A DNA stretch of 64,000 nucleotides from Cellvibrio japonicus Ueda107 (GCF_000019225.1 NC_010995.1:2550501-2614500), one strand, 5' to 3'; shown: positions 8,653-18,036, numbered from the stretch's first letter. The notes: generated by a model from the letters alone, not told the origin. Numbers and translations are program-made.

Positions 8653-8668
8653 TGTACAGTTGCTACAA

Positions 8669-9958
8669 TTAAGACTTAAACTCAGCGCGACCTTTATAGG
8701 GTGCAGCAGCGCCAAGCTCAGCTTCAATACGTAACAAACGGTTGTACTTGGACACACGGTCAGAGCGACACAGAGAGCCGGTTTTAATTTGGCCAGCCGC
8801 CGTAGCAACTGCCAAATCGGCGATAGTGGTGTCTTCTGTTTCGCCTGAGCGGTGAGAAATAACAGCGGTATAACCAGCATCTTGTGCCATCTTGATGGCA
8901 TCCAGCGTTTCAGATAATGAACCGATCTGGTTAAATTTAATCAAAATAGAATTGGCGATCTTTTTCTCAATACCTTCTTTCAGAATACGGGTATTAGTTA
9001 CGAATAAGTCATCACCAACCAGTTGTACTTTATTGCCAATCTTATTGGTCAAGTCAGCCCAGCCATCCCAGTCACTCTCATCCTTACCATCTTCGATAGA
9101 AATGATGGGATATTTATTCGCCAGATCTGCCAGGTAATCAGAAAACTCCGCGGAACTAAATACTTTGCCTTCGCCCGCCAAATCGTATTGGCCATCTTTA
9201 TAGAACTCGGAAGATGCACAATCCAGAGCCAGGGTGACATCTTCACCTAATTTGTAACCCGCTTTTTCCACCGCCACAATAATAACTTTAAGCGCTTCTT
9301 CATTGGATGGCAGGTTAGGTGCAAAACCACCCTCATCACCTACGGCGGTATTCAAACCTTTATCATGGAGAATTTTCTTAAGGTTATGGAAAATCTCAGC
9401 GCCAATACGCAAAGCCTCTGCAAATGTTTTGGCACCTACAGGCTGAACCATGAACTCTTGAATATCAACGTTATTATCCGCATGCTCACCACCATTAATA
9501 ATATTCATCATGGGAACCGGCATGGAGTATTTACCCGGGGTGCCATTCAAATCAGCAATATGAGCATAGAGCGGAACTTTTTTGGCAACAGCCGCCGCCT
9601 TGGCAGCGGCAAGAGACACGGCAAGAATAGCGTTGGCGCCCAGCACAGATTTGTTATCCGTGCCATCTGCATCAATCATTGCCTTATCCAAGGCGCGCTG
9701 ATCCAGAGCATCCTTACCGACCAGCAAGTTCTTAATAGTCGTGTTGATATTATTAACAGCCGTTAAAACACCTTTACCCAAGTAGCGAGACTTATCGCCA
9801 TCACGCAACTCCAAAGCCTCACGAGAGCCCGTAGATGCACCTGATGGAGCACAGGCAGAACCCACAGCACCAGATTCAAGAATCACTTCAGCCATAACAG
9901 TTGGGTTACCGCGACTGTCCAATACCTCAAAAGCTTTAATATCAACTATCTTGGTCAT
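8669..9958 (-). CDS. eno: Enolase
   Basis: A 429-residue glycolytic enzyme converting 2-phosphoglycerate to phosphoenolpyruvate, and in many bacteria an RNA degradosome component. It shows DSRGNPTVMAEV near the N-terminus, the GASTGSREALELRD loop, the Mg ligands in ALDCASSEF and SIEDGKDESDWDGW, and the C-terminal catalytic stretch LIKFNQIGSLSETL...VISHRSGETED. The start at 9958 has a GGAG ribosome site. It follows kdsA by 30 bp. Confidence 0.98.
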   Translation of the reverse strand: MTKIVDIKAFEVLDSRGNPTVMAEVILESGAVGSACAPSGASTGSREALELRDGDKSRYLGKGVLTAVNNINTTIKNLLVGKDALDQRALDKAMIDADGTDNKSVLGANAILAVSLAAAKAAAVAKKVPLYAHIADLNGTPGKYSMPVPMMNIINGGEHADNNVDIQEFMVQPVGAKTFAEALRIGAEIFHNLKKILHDKGLNTAVGDEGGFAPNLPSNEEALKVIIVAVEKAGYKLGEDVTLALDCASSEFYKDGQYDLAGEGKVFSSAEFSDYLADLANKYPIISIEDGKDESDWDGWADLTNKIGNKVQLVGDDLFVTNTRILKEGIEKKIANSILIKFNQIGSLSETLDAIKMAQDAGYTAVISHRSGETEDTTIADLAVATAAGQIKTGSLCRSDRVSKYNRLLRIEAELGAAAPYKGRAEFKS

Positions 9959-9988
9959 TCGTTTTCTCCAGAGTAGGGTTCTAAAAAA

Positions 9989-10840
9989 TTACAGGATATC
10001 GAGCGGTGGAAATTGTTTCACCAACTCATCAATTGCTTTCATTTGATGTAAGAAAGGTTCAAGTTTATCGAGCGGCAAAGCACTCGGCCCGTCACATTTT
10101 GCATTGTTGGGATCAGGATGTGCTTCCAGAAACAAACCTGCCAAACCAACTGCCATACCTGCACGAGCCAACTCGGTAACCTGATGGCGCCTACCGCTGG
10201 ACGCAGCACCCATGGGATCACGGCATTGTAGTGAATGAGTAACATCAAAGATAACCGGGGCATTACCGCTGACATCACGCATAGTGCGAAAACCAAGCAT
10301 ATCGACTACCAGATTGTCATAACCGAAGTTAGTACCTCGATCACACAAAATAATCTTATCGTTGCCACACTCTTCGAACTTCTCAACAATATTTTTCATT
10401 TGCCCCGGACTGAGGAATTGAGGTTTCTTGATATTTATCACTGCACCGGTTTTTGCCATAGCAATCACCAAGTCTGTTTGGCGCGCCAGAAATGCAGGCA
10501 ACTGAATTACGTCGCATACTTCAGCAACAGGAGTGCACTGATATATCTCATGAATATCGGTAATGACGGGAATGGCAAAGGTTTGTTTGATTTCCTGGAA
10601 AATCTTCAGACCTTCATCCATGCCCGGCCCACGGTAAGAGTGGATCGATGAGCGATTGGCCTTATCGAATGAAGCCTTGAACACATAAGGAATATTCAGC
10701 TTTTGTGTCGCTTTCACATAGGCTTCAGCCACCTGCATAGCCATGTCGCGCGATTCAAGCACATTCATACCACCGAAAAGCACAAACGGTAAATTATTAG
10801 CAACCTGCAAACTACCAATTGAAACGATTTGCTGAGACAC
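9989..10840 (-). CDS. kdsA: 3-deoxy-D-manno-octulosonate 8-phosphate synthase
   Basis: A 283-residue enzyme condensing phosphoenolpyruvate and arabinose 5-phosphate, supplying Kdo for the LPS core. Family motifs include LFGGMNVLESRDMAMQVAE, KASFDKANRSS, the YRGPGMDEGL loop and FDVTHSLQ near the C-terminal third. The start codon is GTG at 10840, with AGGAATT upstream. The cell therefore makes Kdo-containing LPS and is Gram-negative. It is located between pyrG and eno, as is common. Confidence 0.97.
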   Translation of the reverse strand: MSQQIVSIGSLQVANNLPFVLFGGMNVLESRDMAMQVAEAYVKATQKLNIPYVFKASFDKANRSSIHSYRGPGMDEGLKIFQEIKQTFAIPVITDIHEIYQCTPVAEVCDVIQLPAFLARQTDLVIAMAKTGAVINIKKPQFLSPGQMKNIVEKFEECGNDKIILCDRGTNFGYDNLVVDMLGFRTMRDVSGNAPVIFDVTHSLQCRDPMGAASSGRRHQVTELARAGMAVGLAGLFLEAHPDPNNAKCDGPSALPLDKLEPFLHQMKAIDELVKQFPPLDIL

Positions 10841-10885
10841 AGTAATTCCTTAAAAAAATTGCCACTGATAAGTGGCATAAATCAT

Positions 10886-12508
10886 TTACTTTTTGTTCAC
10901 CAATGCAGCCGTTACAAATGCCGTAAACAGCGGGTGACCATCTCGTGGGGTAGAAGTAAACTCAGGGTGGAATTGACAGGCAACAAACCAGGGATGATCA
11001 GGGATTTCCACCATCTCCACCAAAGTATCATCGGCAGACCAACCACCAATTTTCAGACCAGCCTTCTGCAATTGGTCAACATAGTTATTGTTGACTTCAT
11101 AGCGATGGCGATGGCGCTCAACAATGACATCAGCACCGTAGATAGTGCGTACATTTGAGCCTGTCACAAGACGACACTCCTGCGCCCCCAAACGCATAGT
11201 ACCGCCCAAATCTGATGTTTCATCACGCTTTTCAACTGCACCTTCGGCATTAATCCACTCAGTGATCAGACCAATAACGGGATGTGGAGTACTTTTATCA
11301 AATTCGGTAGAGTTGGCCCCTTTCAAACCCAGCACATTACGCGCAAACTCAATCACAACGGATTGCATGCCCAAACAAATACCCAAATAAGGCACTTTGT
11401 TTTCACGTGCATATTGCACTGCCATCAATTTGCCTTCTACACCACGCTCACCAAAACCACCGGGAACCAAAATAGCATCGGCATCACTGAGAATCCCCAC
11501 ACCTTCTGTCTCGACACGCTCGGCATCTATGTAGTTGATTTTGACTTTGGTGCTGGTGTGAATACCTGCATGGGTTAAAGCTTCAATCAGCGACTTATAA
11601 GCATCTAACAATTCCATGTATTTTCCCACCATGGAAATAGTGATCTGATTAGTGGGGTGCAACTTGCCTTGAACAACCTTATCCCACTCACTCAAATCGG
11701 CTTCAGGGCAATCAAGTCCAAGTTGCTCAACAACAATTTGATCGAGGCCGAAACTCTTTAGCAAACTGGGAATAGAGTAGATTGTGTCAGCATCAGGTAA
11801 TGGAACTACGGCGCGCTCTGCCACGTTGGTAAAGAGTGCGATCTTACGGCGCGAGTCTTCATCAACCATTTTTTCCGAGCGGCATAGCAGGATATCTGGC
11901 TGCAAACCAATTGAGCGCAACTCTTTAACAGAGTGCTGGGTTGGTTTTGTTTTGGTCTCACCGGCTGTAGCAATATAGGGGACCAGTGTCAAATGCATCA
12001 ATAATGAGCGGGATAACCCCAATTCAACTTTGAGCTGACGGACCGCCTCCAAAAAGGGTTGGGACTCAATATCCCCCACCGTACCACCGATTTCCACCAG
12101 TGCCACATCGACATCTTTGCCCCCCTCAAGAATACGACGCTTAATTTCATCCGTGATGTGCGGAATCACTTGTACAGTACCACCGAGGTAGTCTCCGCGG
12201 CGCTCCTTACGCAGGACAGTTTCGTATACTCGCCCCGTAGTAAAGTTGTTGCGGCGCGTCATTTTGGTACGAATAAAACGCTCGTAATGCCCAAGATCAA
12301 GGTCAGTTTCAGCGCCATCTTCCGTTACAAATACCTCGCCATGCTGGAATGGACTCATGGTACCTGGATCCACATTGATATAGGGATCCAGCTTCATGAT
12401 GGTGACTTTCAGACCACGAGCCTCAAGAATAGCGGCCAATGAGGCCGAGGCTATACCTTTGCCCAATGAAGAAACAACACCACCGGTAACGAATATATAT
12501 CGCGTCAT
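10886..12508 (-). CDS. pyrG: CTP synthase
   Basis: A 540-residue bifunctional enzyme making CTP from UTP, ATP and glutamine. The N-terminal synthetase domain begins TRYIFVTGGVVSSLGKGI; I set the start at ATG 12508, although the frame is open 27 codons upstream. The C-terminal class I glutamine amidotransferase domain shows the oxyanion loop PGGFGERG, the nucleophile motif GICLGMQ and the catalytic HPEF. A 229-bp gap separates it from recX; I see only a loose GGGGC...GCCCC inverted repeat there, no clear regulator site. Confidence 0.98.
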   Translation of the reverse strand: MTRYIFVTGGVVSSLGKGIASASLAAILEARGLKVTIMKLDPYINVDPGTMSPFQHGEVFVTEDGAETDLDLGHYERFIRTKMTRRNNFTTGRVYETVLRKERRGDYLGGTVQVIPHITDEIKRRILEGGKDVDVALVEIGGTVGDIESQPFLEAVRQLKVELGLSRSLLMHLTLVPYIATAGETKTKPTQHSVKELRSIGLQPDILLCRSEKMVDEDSRRKIALFTNVAERAVVPLPDADTIYSIPSLLKSFGLDQIVVEQLGLDCPEADLSEWDKVVQGKLHPTNQITISMVGKYMELLDAYKSLIEALTHAGIHTSTKVKINYIDAERVETEGVGILSDADAILVPGGFGERGVEGKLMAVQYARENKVPYLGICLGMQSVVIEFARNVLGLKGANSTEFDKSTPHPVIGLITEWINAEGAVEKRDETSDLGGTMRLGAQECRLVTGSNVRTIYGADVIVERHRHRYEVNNNYVDQLQKAGLKIGGWSADDTLVEMVEIPDHPWFVACQFHPEFTSTPRDGHPLFTAFVTAALVNKK

Positions 12509-12737
12509 GTAAAACCTGATTAACGTTGATAAGCGAAGCAGATAAGAAGATAAAACCCCCTGGAGTCCATGTAAGGCCAGAGGTTTCATCGTAAGGACGG
12601 GGCGTCAGGGTACCAGAAAGCCCCTTTGCGCTCAATGAAAAGCTGGTTCTCACCGATTAACGTCGCCGGTATCCTAAAGGCTATTGCATGAAAATCCGAC
12701 CGAACGCACAAAAAATAAACACAACAAAAACAATCAG

Positions 12738-13214
12738 TTAGAGAAAGTCATCGCAATCCTGTGTCGATAGGGCCGTACGGATATGTACATTGCCAAACCC
12801 CCTCATTGCCAGGAAACGCTGCTGACGGGCTCGCTCTTTTGCCTCGGAGGGAAAGGCAGCACCAAAACGCTTTTGACGCTGCTGGCAGGCAGAATCAGCC
12901 CAATTGAAGGTATGACCGGAAAGTGTGTCTGCAATTACATCAGAAGTTATACCACGCGCTTTAAGCTCTTGTGCAATAAGAAGAGGCCCTTTACCCTGGC
13001 GGTAACGCATGACAGCAAATGCTTCCGCAAAGCGGCTATCACTTTGCAACCCTTCCTCGACTAAACGCTGAACCTCCTGATAAGCGTACTCAGAAGCTGC
13101 TTCACCAGGATATTTGCGACGGAGCTTATCCAATAACTCTTGCTGGGAGTGCTCACGCATGGCAAGCAAATCCATTGCTGCCATACGAATTTGTTGGGGG
13201 GTACTTGGGGTCAA
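12738..13214 (-). CDS. recX: Regulatory protein RecX
   Basis: An inhibitor or modulator of RecA filament growth. The C-terminal three-helix repeat structure is visible: MDLLAMREHSQQELLDKLRRKYP, then DSRFAEAFAVMRYRQGKGPLLIAQELKARGI, then RQQRFLAMRGFG. I favour a TTG start at 13214 (158 residues, TPSTPQQIRMAAMDLL), which aligns with related RecX N-termini; ATG 13184 is the alternative. It is separated from recA by a lipoprotein gene, which is unusual. Confidence 0.85.
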   Translation of the reverse strand: MTPSTPQQIRMAAMDLLAMREHSQQELLDKLRRKYPGEAASEYAYQEVQRLVEEGLQSDSRFAEAFAVMRYRQGKGPLLIAQELKARGITSDVIADTLSGHTFNWADSACQQRQKRFGAAFPSEAKERARQQRFLAMRGFGNVHIRTALSTQDCDDFL

Positions 13215-13221
13215 GGAGAAA

Positions 13222-13797
13222 TTATTTAACAGGAGGAAACTTCGCCAATACCTCAGTGACAGCCATGGACAGGATTTCACGCTGCTTTTGAGGCGACAGG
13301 CCACGACTCAGGCGTTTTTGTGATACACCACGCCACAAAGGCTTATCTGTTTTACCGTCTACGATGTCAATAATAAGACTGCCCTGTTCATAGACACGCA
13401 CACCGGAGTTGACACCATAGAAGAAGGGACGTGGATAGGGGTAGTAATAGCCGCGACCATACCAGCCATAACCATACAACTCGTTGTAGCTGCGAGGATC
13501 AATTTTCTCCTCAACTACAACATGGTAATTAACGACAAAGTCAGGCTTGCTGTCTGCCGCTGGTGCCTGGTAGCGTTTTGCCAACTCTGCATCCACTGCT
13601 GTATGAATATGACTGAGGGTGAAGGGCGAAATTAGCAGATTTTCTTTAACATCCTGCCGGGTTTCAGCCACTTTAAAGGTTTTTAGTTGGGAAAAGTCAT
13701 ACCCGGATTCATAATCAGTTTCAACATAGGGTTTGGTGCTACATCCCACCAGCAGCATCACCAATACCAAAAAGCCACCGATAACCGAACGTTTCAT
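13222..13797 (-). CDS. DUF4136-type lipoprotein
   Basis: A 191-residue predicted lipoprotein, start ATG 13797. Its signal peptide ends in the lipobox LLVGC, giving lipidated Cys near residue 19. The mature part begins YVETDYESGYDFSQLKTFKV, a DUF4136 hallmark, and ends with KPLWRGVSQKRLS...REILSMAVTEVLAKFPP. A Tyr/Gly/Pro-rich loop sits in the middle. Function is unknown for the family; envelope localisation is inferred. It lies between recA and recX and ends 7 bp before the recX TTG, so the three genes could share transcripts unless the recA terminator is fully efficient. Confidence 0.85.
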   Translation of the reverse strand: MKRSVIGGFLVLVMLLVGCSTKPYVETDYESGYDFSQLKTFKVAETRQDVKENLLISPFTLSHIHTAVDAELAKRYQAPAADSKPDFVVNYHVVVEEKIDPRSYNELYGYGWYGRGYYYPYPRPFFYGVNSGVRVYEQGSLIIDIVDGKTDKPLWRGVSQKRLSRGLSPQKQREILSMAVTEVLAKFPPVK

Positions 13798-13900
13798 ATA
13801 TGTGCTCCTCAATCGCATCGTCTATCTGCAATTGTTGAATCGCTATTAACTAAGTTCCATTGAGCCAGCTGCACACTTAACCCTCGCTGAAGCAGCCCAC

Positions 13901-13924
13901 AAAAAAGCCCCGTTATGGGGCTTT
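13901..13924 (-). terminator. Terminator after recA
   Basis: Stem AAAGCCCC/GGGGCTTT with a four-base loop, with its U-rich tail on the minus strand from the A-run at 13901-13906. It lies 18 bp beyond the recA stop and separates recA from the DUF4136 gene. Confidence 0.85.
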
Positions 13925-13941
13925 GAGAGGAGTTGCTAAAT

Positions 13942-14988
13942 TTACAGTATTTCTGCCTCATCGGAAACATCCTCTCCACCAGCACTTAATGAGAGTGCCT
14001 GTGTGGCCAGGAGTTCCGAGCGCACTTTTTGCTCCAGTTCCTGGGCAATTGCCTGGTTTTCCTGGAGGAACTTGATAACGTTGTTTTTGCCCTGGCCGAT
14101 TTTGTTCCCCTGGTAACTGTACCAGGCGCCCGCTTTGTCAATCAGCCCTAACTTAACGCCATAATCAACAATTTCCCCCATGCGGTTGATACCCGAACCA
14201 TAAAGGATTTGAAACTCTGCTTGCTTAAAGGGAGGGGCCACCTTGTTTTTAACTACCTTGACGCGAGTTTCAGAGCCAATAACTTCCTCCCCCTCTTTAA
14301 CTGCACCAACACGACGGATATCAAGGCGTACAGAAGCATAAAACTTGAGCGCATTACCGCCCGTGGTGGTTTCCGGATTACCGAACATAACACCGATTTT
14401 CATACGGATCTGGTTAATAAATATCACCAGACAGTTGGCATTTTTGATATTACCAGTGATTTTCCGCAGGGCTTGGGACATCAGGCGAGCCTGTAAGCCG
14501 ACATGGTGATCGCCCATTTCCCCTTCAATTTCAGCCCGGGGAGTCAGGGCCGCAACCGAGTCAACCACCAAAACGTCGATAGCGCCGGAACGGACCAGCA
14601 TATCGGTCACTTCCAAGGCCTGCTCACCGGTATCAGGTTGGGAGACAATCAAATCGCCTACATTAACGCCAAGCTTGGTTGCATAAATGGGGTCAAGGGC
14701 ATGTTCGGCATCAATAAATGCACAGGTTCCACCCTGGCGTTGGGCTTCAGCAATCACTTGCAGGGTTAAGGTCGTCTTACCGGAGGATTCTGGCCCATAA
14801 ATTTCTATAATGCGGCCTTTAGGTAGTCCCCCGATACCCAATGCAACGTCCAGCCCCAGGGAACCGGTAGAAATAGCGGGGATTACCATTTGCTCGCGGT
14901 CCCCCATACGCATCACAGTTCCCTTGCCAAACTGACGCTCGATCTGGCCTAACGCAGCTTGCAACGCTTTCTCTTTATTCGCATCCAT
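13942..14988 (-). CDS. recA: Recombinase RecA
   Basis: A 348-residue DNA strand-exchange ATPase and LexA co-protease. Walker A is GPESSGKTT (about residues 66-74), Walker B VLVVDSVAAL, the L2 region contains GNALKFYASVRLDIRR, and the acidic tail ends DVSDEAEIL. The start is placed at ATG 14988 (MDANKEKALQAAL); five more codons are open upstream. It is preceded by a LexA box and promoter, and follows pncC in the same direction. Confidence 0.99.
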   Translation of the reverse strand: MDANKEKALQAALGQIERQFGKGTVMRMGDREQMVIPAISTGSLGLDVALGIGGLPKGRIIEIYGPESSGKTTLTLQVIAEAQRQGGTCAFIDAEHALDPIYATKLGVNVGDLIVSQPDTGEQALEVTDMLVRSGAIDVLVVDSVAALTPRAEIEGEMGDHHVGLQARLMSQALRKITGNIKNANCLVIFINQIRMKIGVMFGNPETTTGGNALKFYASVRLDIRRVGAVKEGEEVIGSETRVKVVKNKVAPPFKQAEFQILYGSGINRMGEIVDYGVKLGLIDKAGAWYSYQGNKIGQGKNNVIKFLQENQAIAQELEQKVRSELLATQALSLSAGGEDVSDEAEIL

Positions 14989-15077
14989 TGAACACCTCAA
15001 CAATTCATCAAAAGGTTAATCTAATCTGGTTATAGCTGGTGCGTGGAATCGGTATGCCGGAAAGCACCAATGGACAC

Positions 15078-15109
15078 AGCATACACCAAAAACCTGTATA
15101 CGCAAACAG
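15078..15109 (-). promoter_or_regulatory. recA promoter with LexA (SOS) box
   Basis: On the minus strand, TACTGTTTGCGTATACAGGT fits the gammaproteobacterial LexA consensus (CTG-N10-CAG, plus-strand CTG at 15094-15096 and CAG at 15107-15109). A -35 like TTGCGT lies within it and a -10 like TATGCT 16 bases downstream (15078-15083). A repressor bound there would block the promoter. Confidence 0.85.
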
Positions 15110-15119
15110 TACTAGTAAT

Positions 15120-15635
15120 TTATACAGTGGTACTTTTGCCGCTAGTCCCAAGTCTGGCGATTAACCCTTCCAAGGCAACAATCACCGCCTGCCGCTGGAT
15201 CTGCTGGCGATCCCCGGTCAAATGCAGCAGTTTTGCTTCACACCAACCATCCAAACTGCCCCAGGCAAACCATACACTACCCACAGGCTTTTCGACGCTG
15301 CCTCCACCCGGCCCGGCAACACCGCTAATAGCAACGGCAATTTGAGCCCCTGATATATTCAGGGCTCCGGTAACCATCTGCTGCACCACAGGTTTACTGA
15401 CAGCGCCATGCTCTTCAAGCACGTGGGGATCAACTCCTAGCAGATGTTGTTTGGCCTGATTGGCGTAGGTTACAAGGCCATACTCAAACCAGTTGGACGA
15501 ACCAGCCACTGCAGTAATAGCGGCGGCAACACCACCGCCGGTACAAGACTCTGCCGTTGCCACACGCCAATGGCGAGCGTTTAGCAGCTGCCCCAGAGTT
15601 TGGGCCAATTGATATACCCTATCCTGATCACTCAT
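15120..15635 (-). CDS. pncC: Nicotinamide-nucleotide amidohydrolase (CinA C-terminal family)
   Basis: A 171-residue single-domain CinA-C protein. PncC deamidates nicotinamide mononucleotide to nicotinate mononucleotide in pyridine nucleotide recycling. The family core ATAESCTGGGVAAAIT is at about residues 25-40 with the catalytic Ser/Cys region. It is followed by FEYGLVTYANQAKQ, GHGAVS-type EEHGAVSKPVV, and AVAISGVAGPGGG. The start is set at ATG 15635; 13 more codons are open. It sits directly upstream of recA, a common arrangement. Confidence 0.92.
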   Translation of the reverse strand: MSDQDRVYQLAQTLGQLLNARHWRVATAESCTGGGVAAAITAVAGSSNWFEYGLVTYANQAKQHLLGVDPHVLEEHGAVSKPVVQQMVTGALNISGAQIAVAISGVAGPGGGSVEKPVGSVWFAWGSLDGWCEAKLLHLTGDRQQIQRQAVIVALEGLIARLGTSGKSTTV

Positions 15636-15870
15636 GAACAGCTCCCCGGATCTATACTCATTGCACCAAACCATCCCCTATGGCGATTCCCCCAGTACTA
15701 TCCAGATCATCGATCAGGACCTGGCAGGACAGGGCTTGCCCTACTTTATTATGCTTTACGTTTTGCGTCACCTTCCCTAAAACATTGCAAAGATTATGCT
15801 GCAAATGCTCGAAACCAATCCAGCCAAACGCCTGGCCAGAACCGAGCTGGCCACACAGGCTTCTTATTAA
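15634..15870 (+). pseudogene. Possible interrupted small ORF
   Basis: This covers most of the 378-bp space between pncC and the desulfurase gene. From ATG 15634 (overlapping the pncC start codon on the other strand) a frame runs 48 codons to TAA at 15778-15780. It then continues open for 29 more codons to TAA at 15868-15870. The two parts read like one helical protein (LPYFIMLYVLRHLP, stop, NIAKIMLQMLETNPAKR). It may be a gene inactivated by one nonsense mutation, or chance. I do not recognise a family. Confidence 0.25.
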
Positions 15871-15940
15871 ATACAGGGGCAACAGGGATTCTTGAGCGTA
15901 TTATTGGCTGCTAATGGCTGGTGTATTGTTTGGGGATATT

Positions 15941-15978
15941 AAAAAATAAAATCTCCGGCAAGACACTTACCGGAGATT
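15941..15978 (-). terminator. Terminator of the encapsulin operon
   Basis: Stem AATCTCCGG/CCGGAGATT with a short loop, followed on the minus strand by a U-rich run, starting 35 bp after the desulfurase stop codon. A typical rho-independent terminator for the upstream sulfur operon. Confidence 0.88.
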
Positions 15979-16013
15979 AACTATAGCAACCCATTGGCGG
16001 GATTGTTAATTCA

Positions 16014-17930
16014 TTAGCCTTTACGAACTCTGGCCAGCCGATCAACAACACTGATCAACAGATCGATCTCTTCACAGGTATTATAAAAAGCAAAACTGGG
16101 ACGAACAGTGGTCTCTACACCAAAGCGACGCAAGATAGGCTGTGCACAATGATGACCTGAGCGCACCGCTATACCTTCGCGGTTTAATTCAGTTCCCACC
16201 TCTTCCGTTTTATATCCAGCCAGTGTGAAAGACAACACACTGGCTTTGTTAGCCGCAGTACCTATGATACGTACACCGGGGATATGTTGAATGCGCTGGG
16301 TTGCATAGGCGAGCAAGTCATGCTCATAGCGCGCAATACGCTCTATACCCACACGGTCCACATAATCCAGCGCTGCACCTAAACCTACAGCATCGGCAAT
16401 ATTACCGGTACCGGCTTCAAAACGGTTAGGTGGGTCCTGGAAAATCACCTTGTCGAACGTGACATCGGCAATCATGTTTCCACCGCCTTGCCAAGGTTCC
16501 AGTTGTTTCAGGTGTTCAGCTTTGCCATAAACAACACCGATACCCGTAGGGCCAAATATTTTGTGACCCGAAAACACAAAGAAGTCTGCATCCAATGCCT
16601 GTACATTAACGCGCATGTGAGACACGGATTGAGCTCCATCAACAATGACAGGAACACCAAAACTGTGGCCGATATCAATAATATCCTTGATCGGGGTCAC
16701 CGTGCCCAATGCATTAGATACCTGGGTCACAGCAATAATCCGGGTACGACTATTGATTAACTTGCGATAGTCATCGAGCAGGATCTGACCCGTATCATCT
16801 ACAGGAATCACACGAATTTTTGCTCCAACCCGCTGGGCCAGCAAATACCAGGGTACGATATTAGCGTGGTGCTCCAGTTGCGACACAATAATCTCATCGC
16901 CCTCACCCACACGTTGCTTACCAAACGTATTGGCCAGGAGGTTAATAGCTTCCGTAGCACCACGCACAAAAATAATATCGTCTGCAGAACGCGCCCCGAT
17001 AAACTTGGCCACTTTATTGCGCGCACCTTCATAGGCGTCCGTAGCACGGGCGGCAAGCTCGTGGGCAGCACGATGGATATTGGAATTTTCGTGCTCATAA
17101 AAGTAACTGATACGATCGATTACGGCTTTCGGCTTATGGGTCGTAGCAGCATTATCAAACCACACTAATGGCTTGCCGTTTACCCTTTCTGCAAGAATGG
17201 GGAAATCGCGCCGAATAGCCTGTACATCAAAGCCCTGTTGCTGGGGCGCAAACAGGTTTTGCTTCGGCCCATTACCAAATACCGGCTGAACACCTGAATC
17301 CAAAAAATAAAAATGTGAATCCGGTACGGGTGATACTGTACCTGTTGGTGCGTCAAGGCGGGCAAACCCGAATTCGGCAGAGAGCAATGCCTGGACATCT
17401 TTTTCACCAGGCAGGGATAAACTTTGCACGGCGGTGCGATCACTGCCGGACAATTGTGCTTGATGGTAATTCGTCGACTGCGACTCCAGCGTATGGGGGA
17501 CACCTGATACTGGAGTAACGGCTTTTTCCGAGGGTGTTTCCAAGTGGGTAATAAAACGATGATCGGCCAAAAGCTCGCGCAATTCGTCATCGCCCGGCAA
17601 CCCAAAAGCCTGGGGCGAAACCTGCTGACCCAGTTGATCCAGTGAAATGCCGGCCAGAGGGTATTGATTGGCATTGTCAGCAAAGTAATAACCGGGCACA
17701 GCCGCAAGTTGCTTGTCCAGGGTCGGGCTGGTGACAGCCGGCTGCGCAGCACTGGCCCCAGCCTGGGGCCGTGCACCAGGATTCGTGGCAGATGCAGCTT
17801 GTAGCGCGGAAATACCCGATAAAAAAGGAACTGCATTCGGCAAGGACTGAAACATCTCATTGGCTAATGCGGCTAGATTTTCAAGGCTGGGCAAGTCCTG
17901 CAAATCAGCCGGTCCTTGATATTCACTCAT
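16014..17930 (-). CDS. Encapsulin cargo cysteine desulfurase (SufS-like, with N-terminal cargo extension)
   Basis: A 638-residue protein, about 230 residues longer than ordinary SufS. Residues 1-230 are Ala/Gln/Pro/Ser-rich and probably disordered. They carry repeated short motifs: LPGDDELRELL at 111-121 and LPGEKDVQALL at 173-183, and YYFADN near 81 echoed by FYFLDS near 207. Residues 235-638 are a class V aminotransferase-fold desulfurase with DNAATTHKP, the PLP lysine in FSGHKIFGP (Lys457) and the persulfide cysteine in RSGHHCAQP (Cys595). This layout is that of the CyD cargo of family 2A encapsulins, where the disordered region directs loading into the shell and the enzyme releases sulfur from cysteine. 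It lies directly downstream of the shell gene and is the last gene of the operon. Confidence 0.92.
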   Translation of the reverse strand: MSEYQGPADLQDLPSLENLAALANEMFQSLPNAVPFLSGISALQAASATNPGARPQAGASAAQPAVTSPTLDKQLAAVPGYYFADNANQYPLAGISLDQLGQQVSPQAFGLPGDDELRELLADHRFITHLETPSEKAVTPVSGVPHTLESQSTNYHQAQLSGSDRTAVQSLSLPGEKDVQALLSAEFGFARLDAPTGTVSPVPDSHFYFLDSGVQPVFGNGPKQNLFAPQQQGFDVQAIRRDFPILAERVNGKPLVWFDNAATTHKPKAVIDRISYFYEHENSNIHRAAHELAARATDAYEGARNKVAKFIGARSADDIIFVRGATEAINLLANTFGKQRVGEGDEIIVSQLEHHANIVPWYLLAQRVGAKIRVIPVDDTGQILLDDYRKLINSRTRIIAVTQVSNALGTVTPIKDIIDIGHSFGVPVIVDGAQSVSHMRVNVQALDADFFVFSGHKIFGPTGIGVVYGKAEHLKQLEPWQGGGNMIADVTFDKVIFQDPPNRFEAGTGNIADAVGLGAALDYVDRVGIERIARYEHDLLAYATQRIQHIPGVRIIGTAANKASVLSFTLAGYKTEEVGTELNREGIAVRSGHHCAQPILRRFGVETTVRPSFAFYNTCEEIDLLISVVDRLARVRKG

Positions 17931-18036
17931 ATGCGATACTCAGGATTGTGTTGTGGAAATCACAGAGGCCACCCCCGGTATCATCGGCGAATAACGGATG
18001 ATACTGAAATGGCACCCAGTCACCGTGCGAATGCCG

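Noticed and set aside
15658..15882. 74-codon minus-strand frame between the encapsulin operon and pncC
   Set aside because: No ribosome site and no recognisable motif; the opposite-strand interrupted frame is at least as good a candidate.
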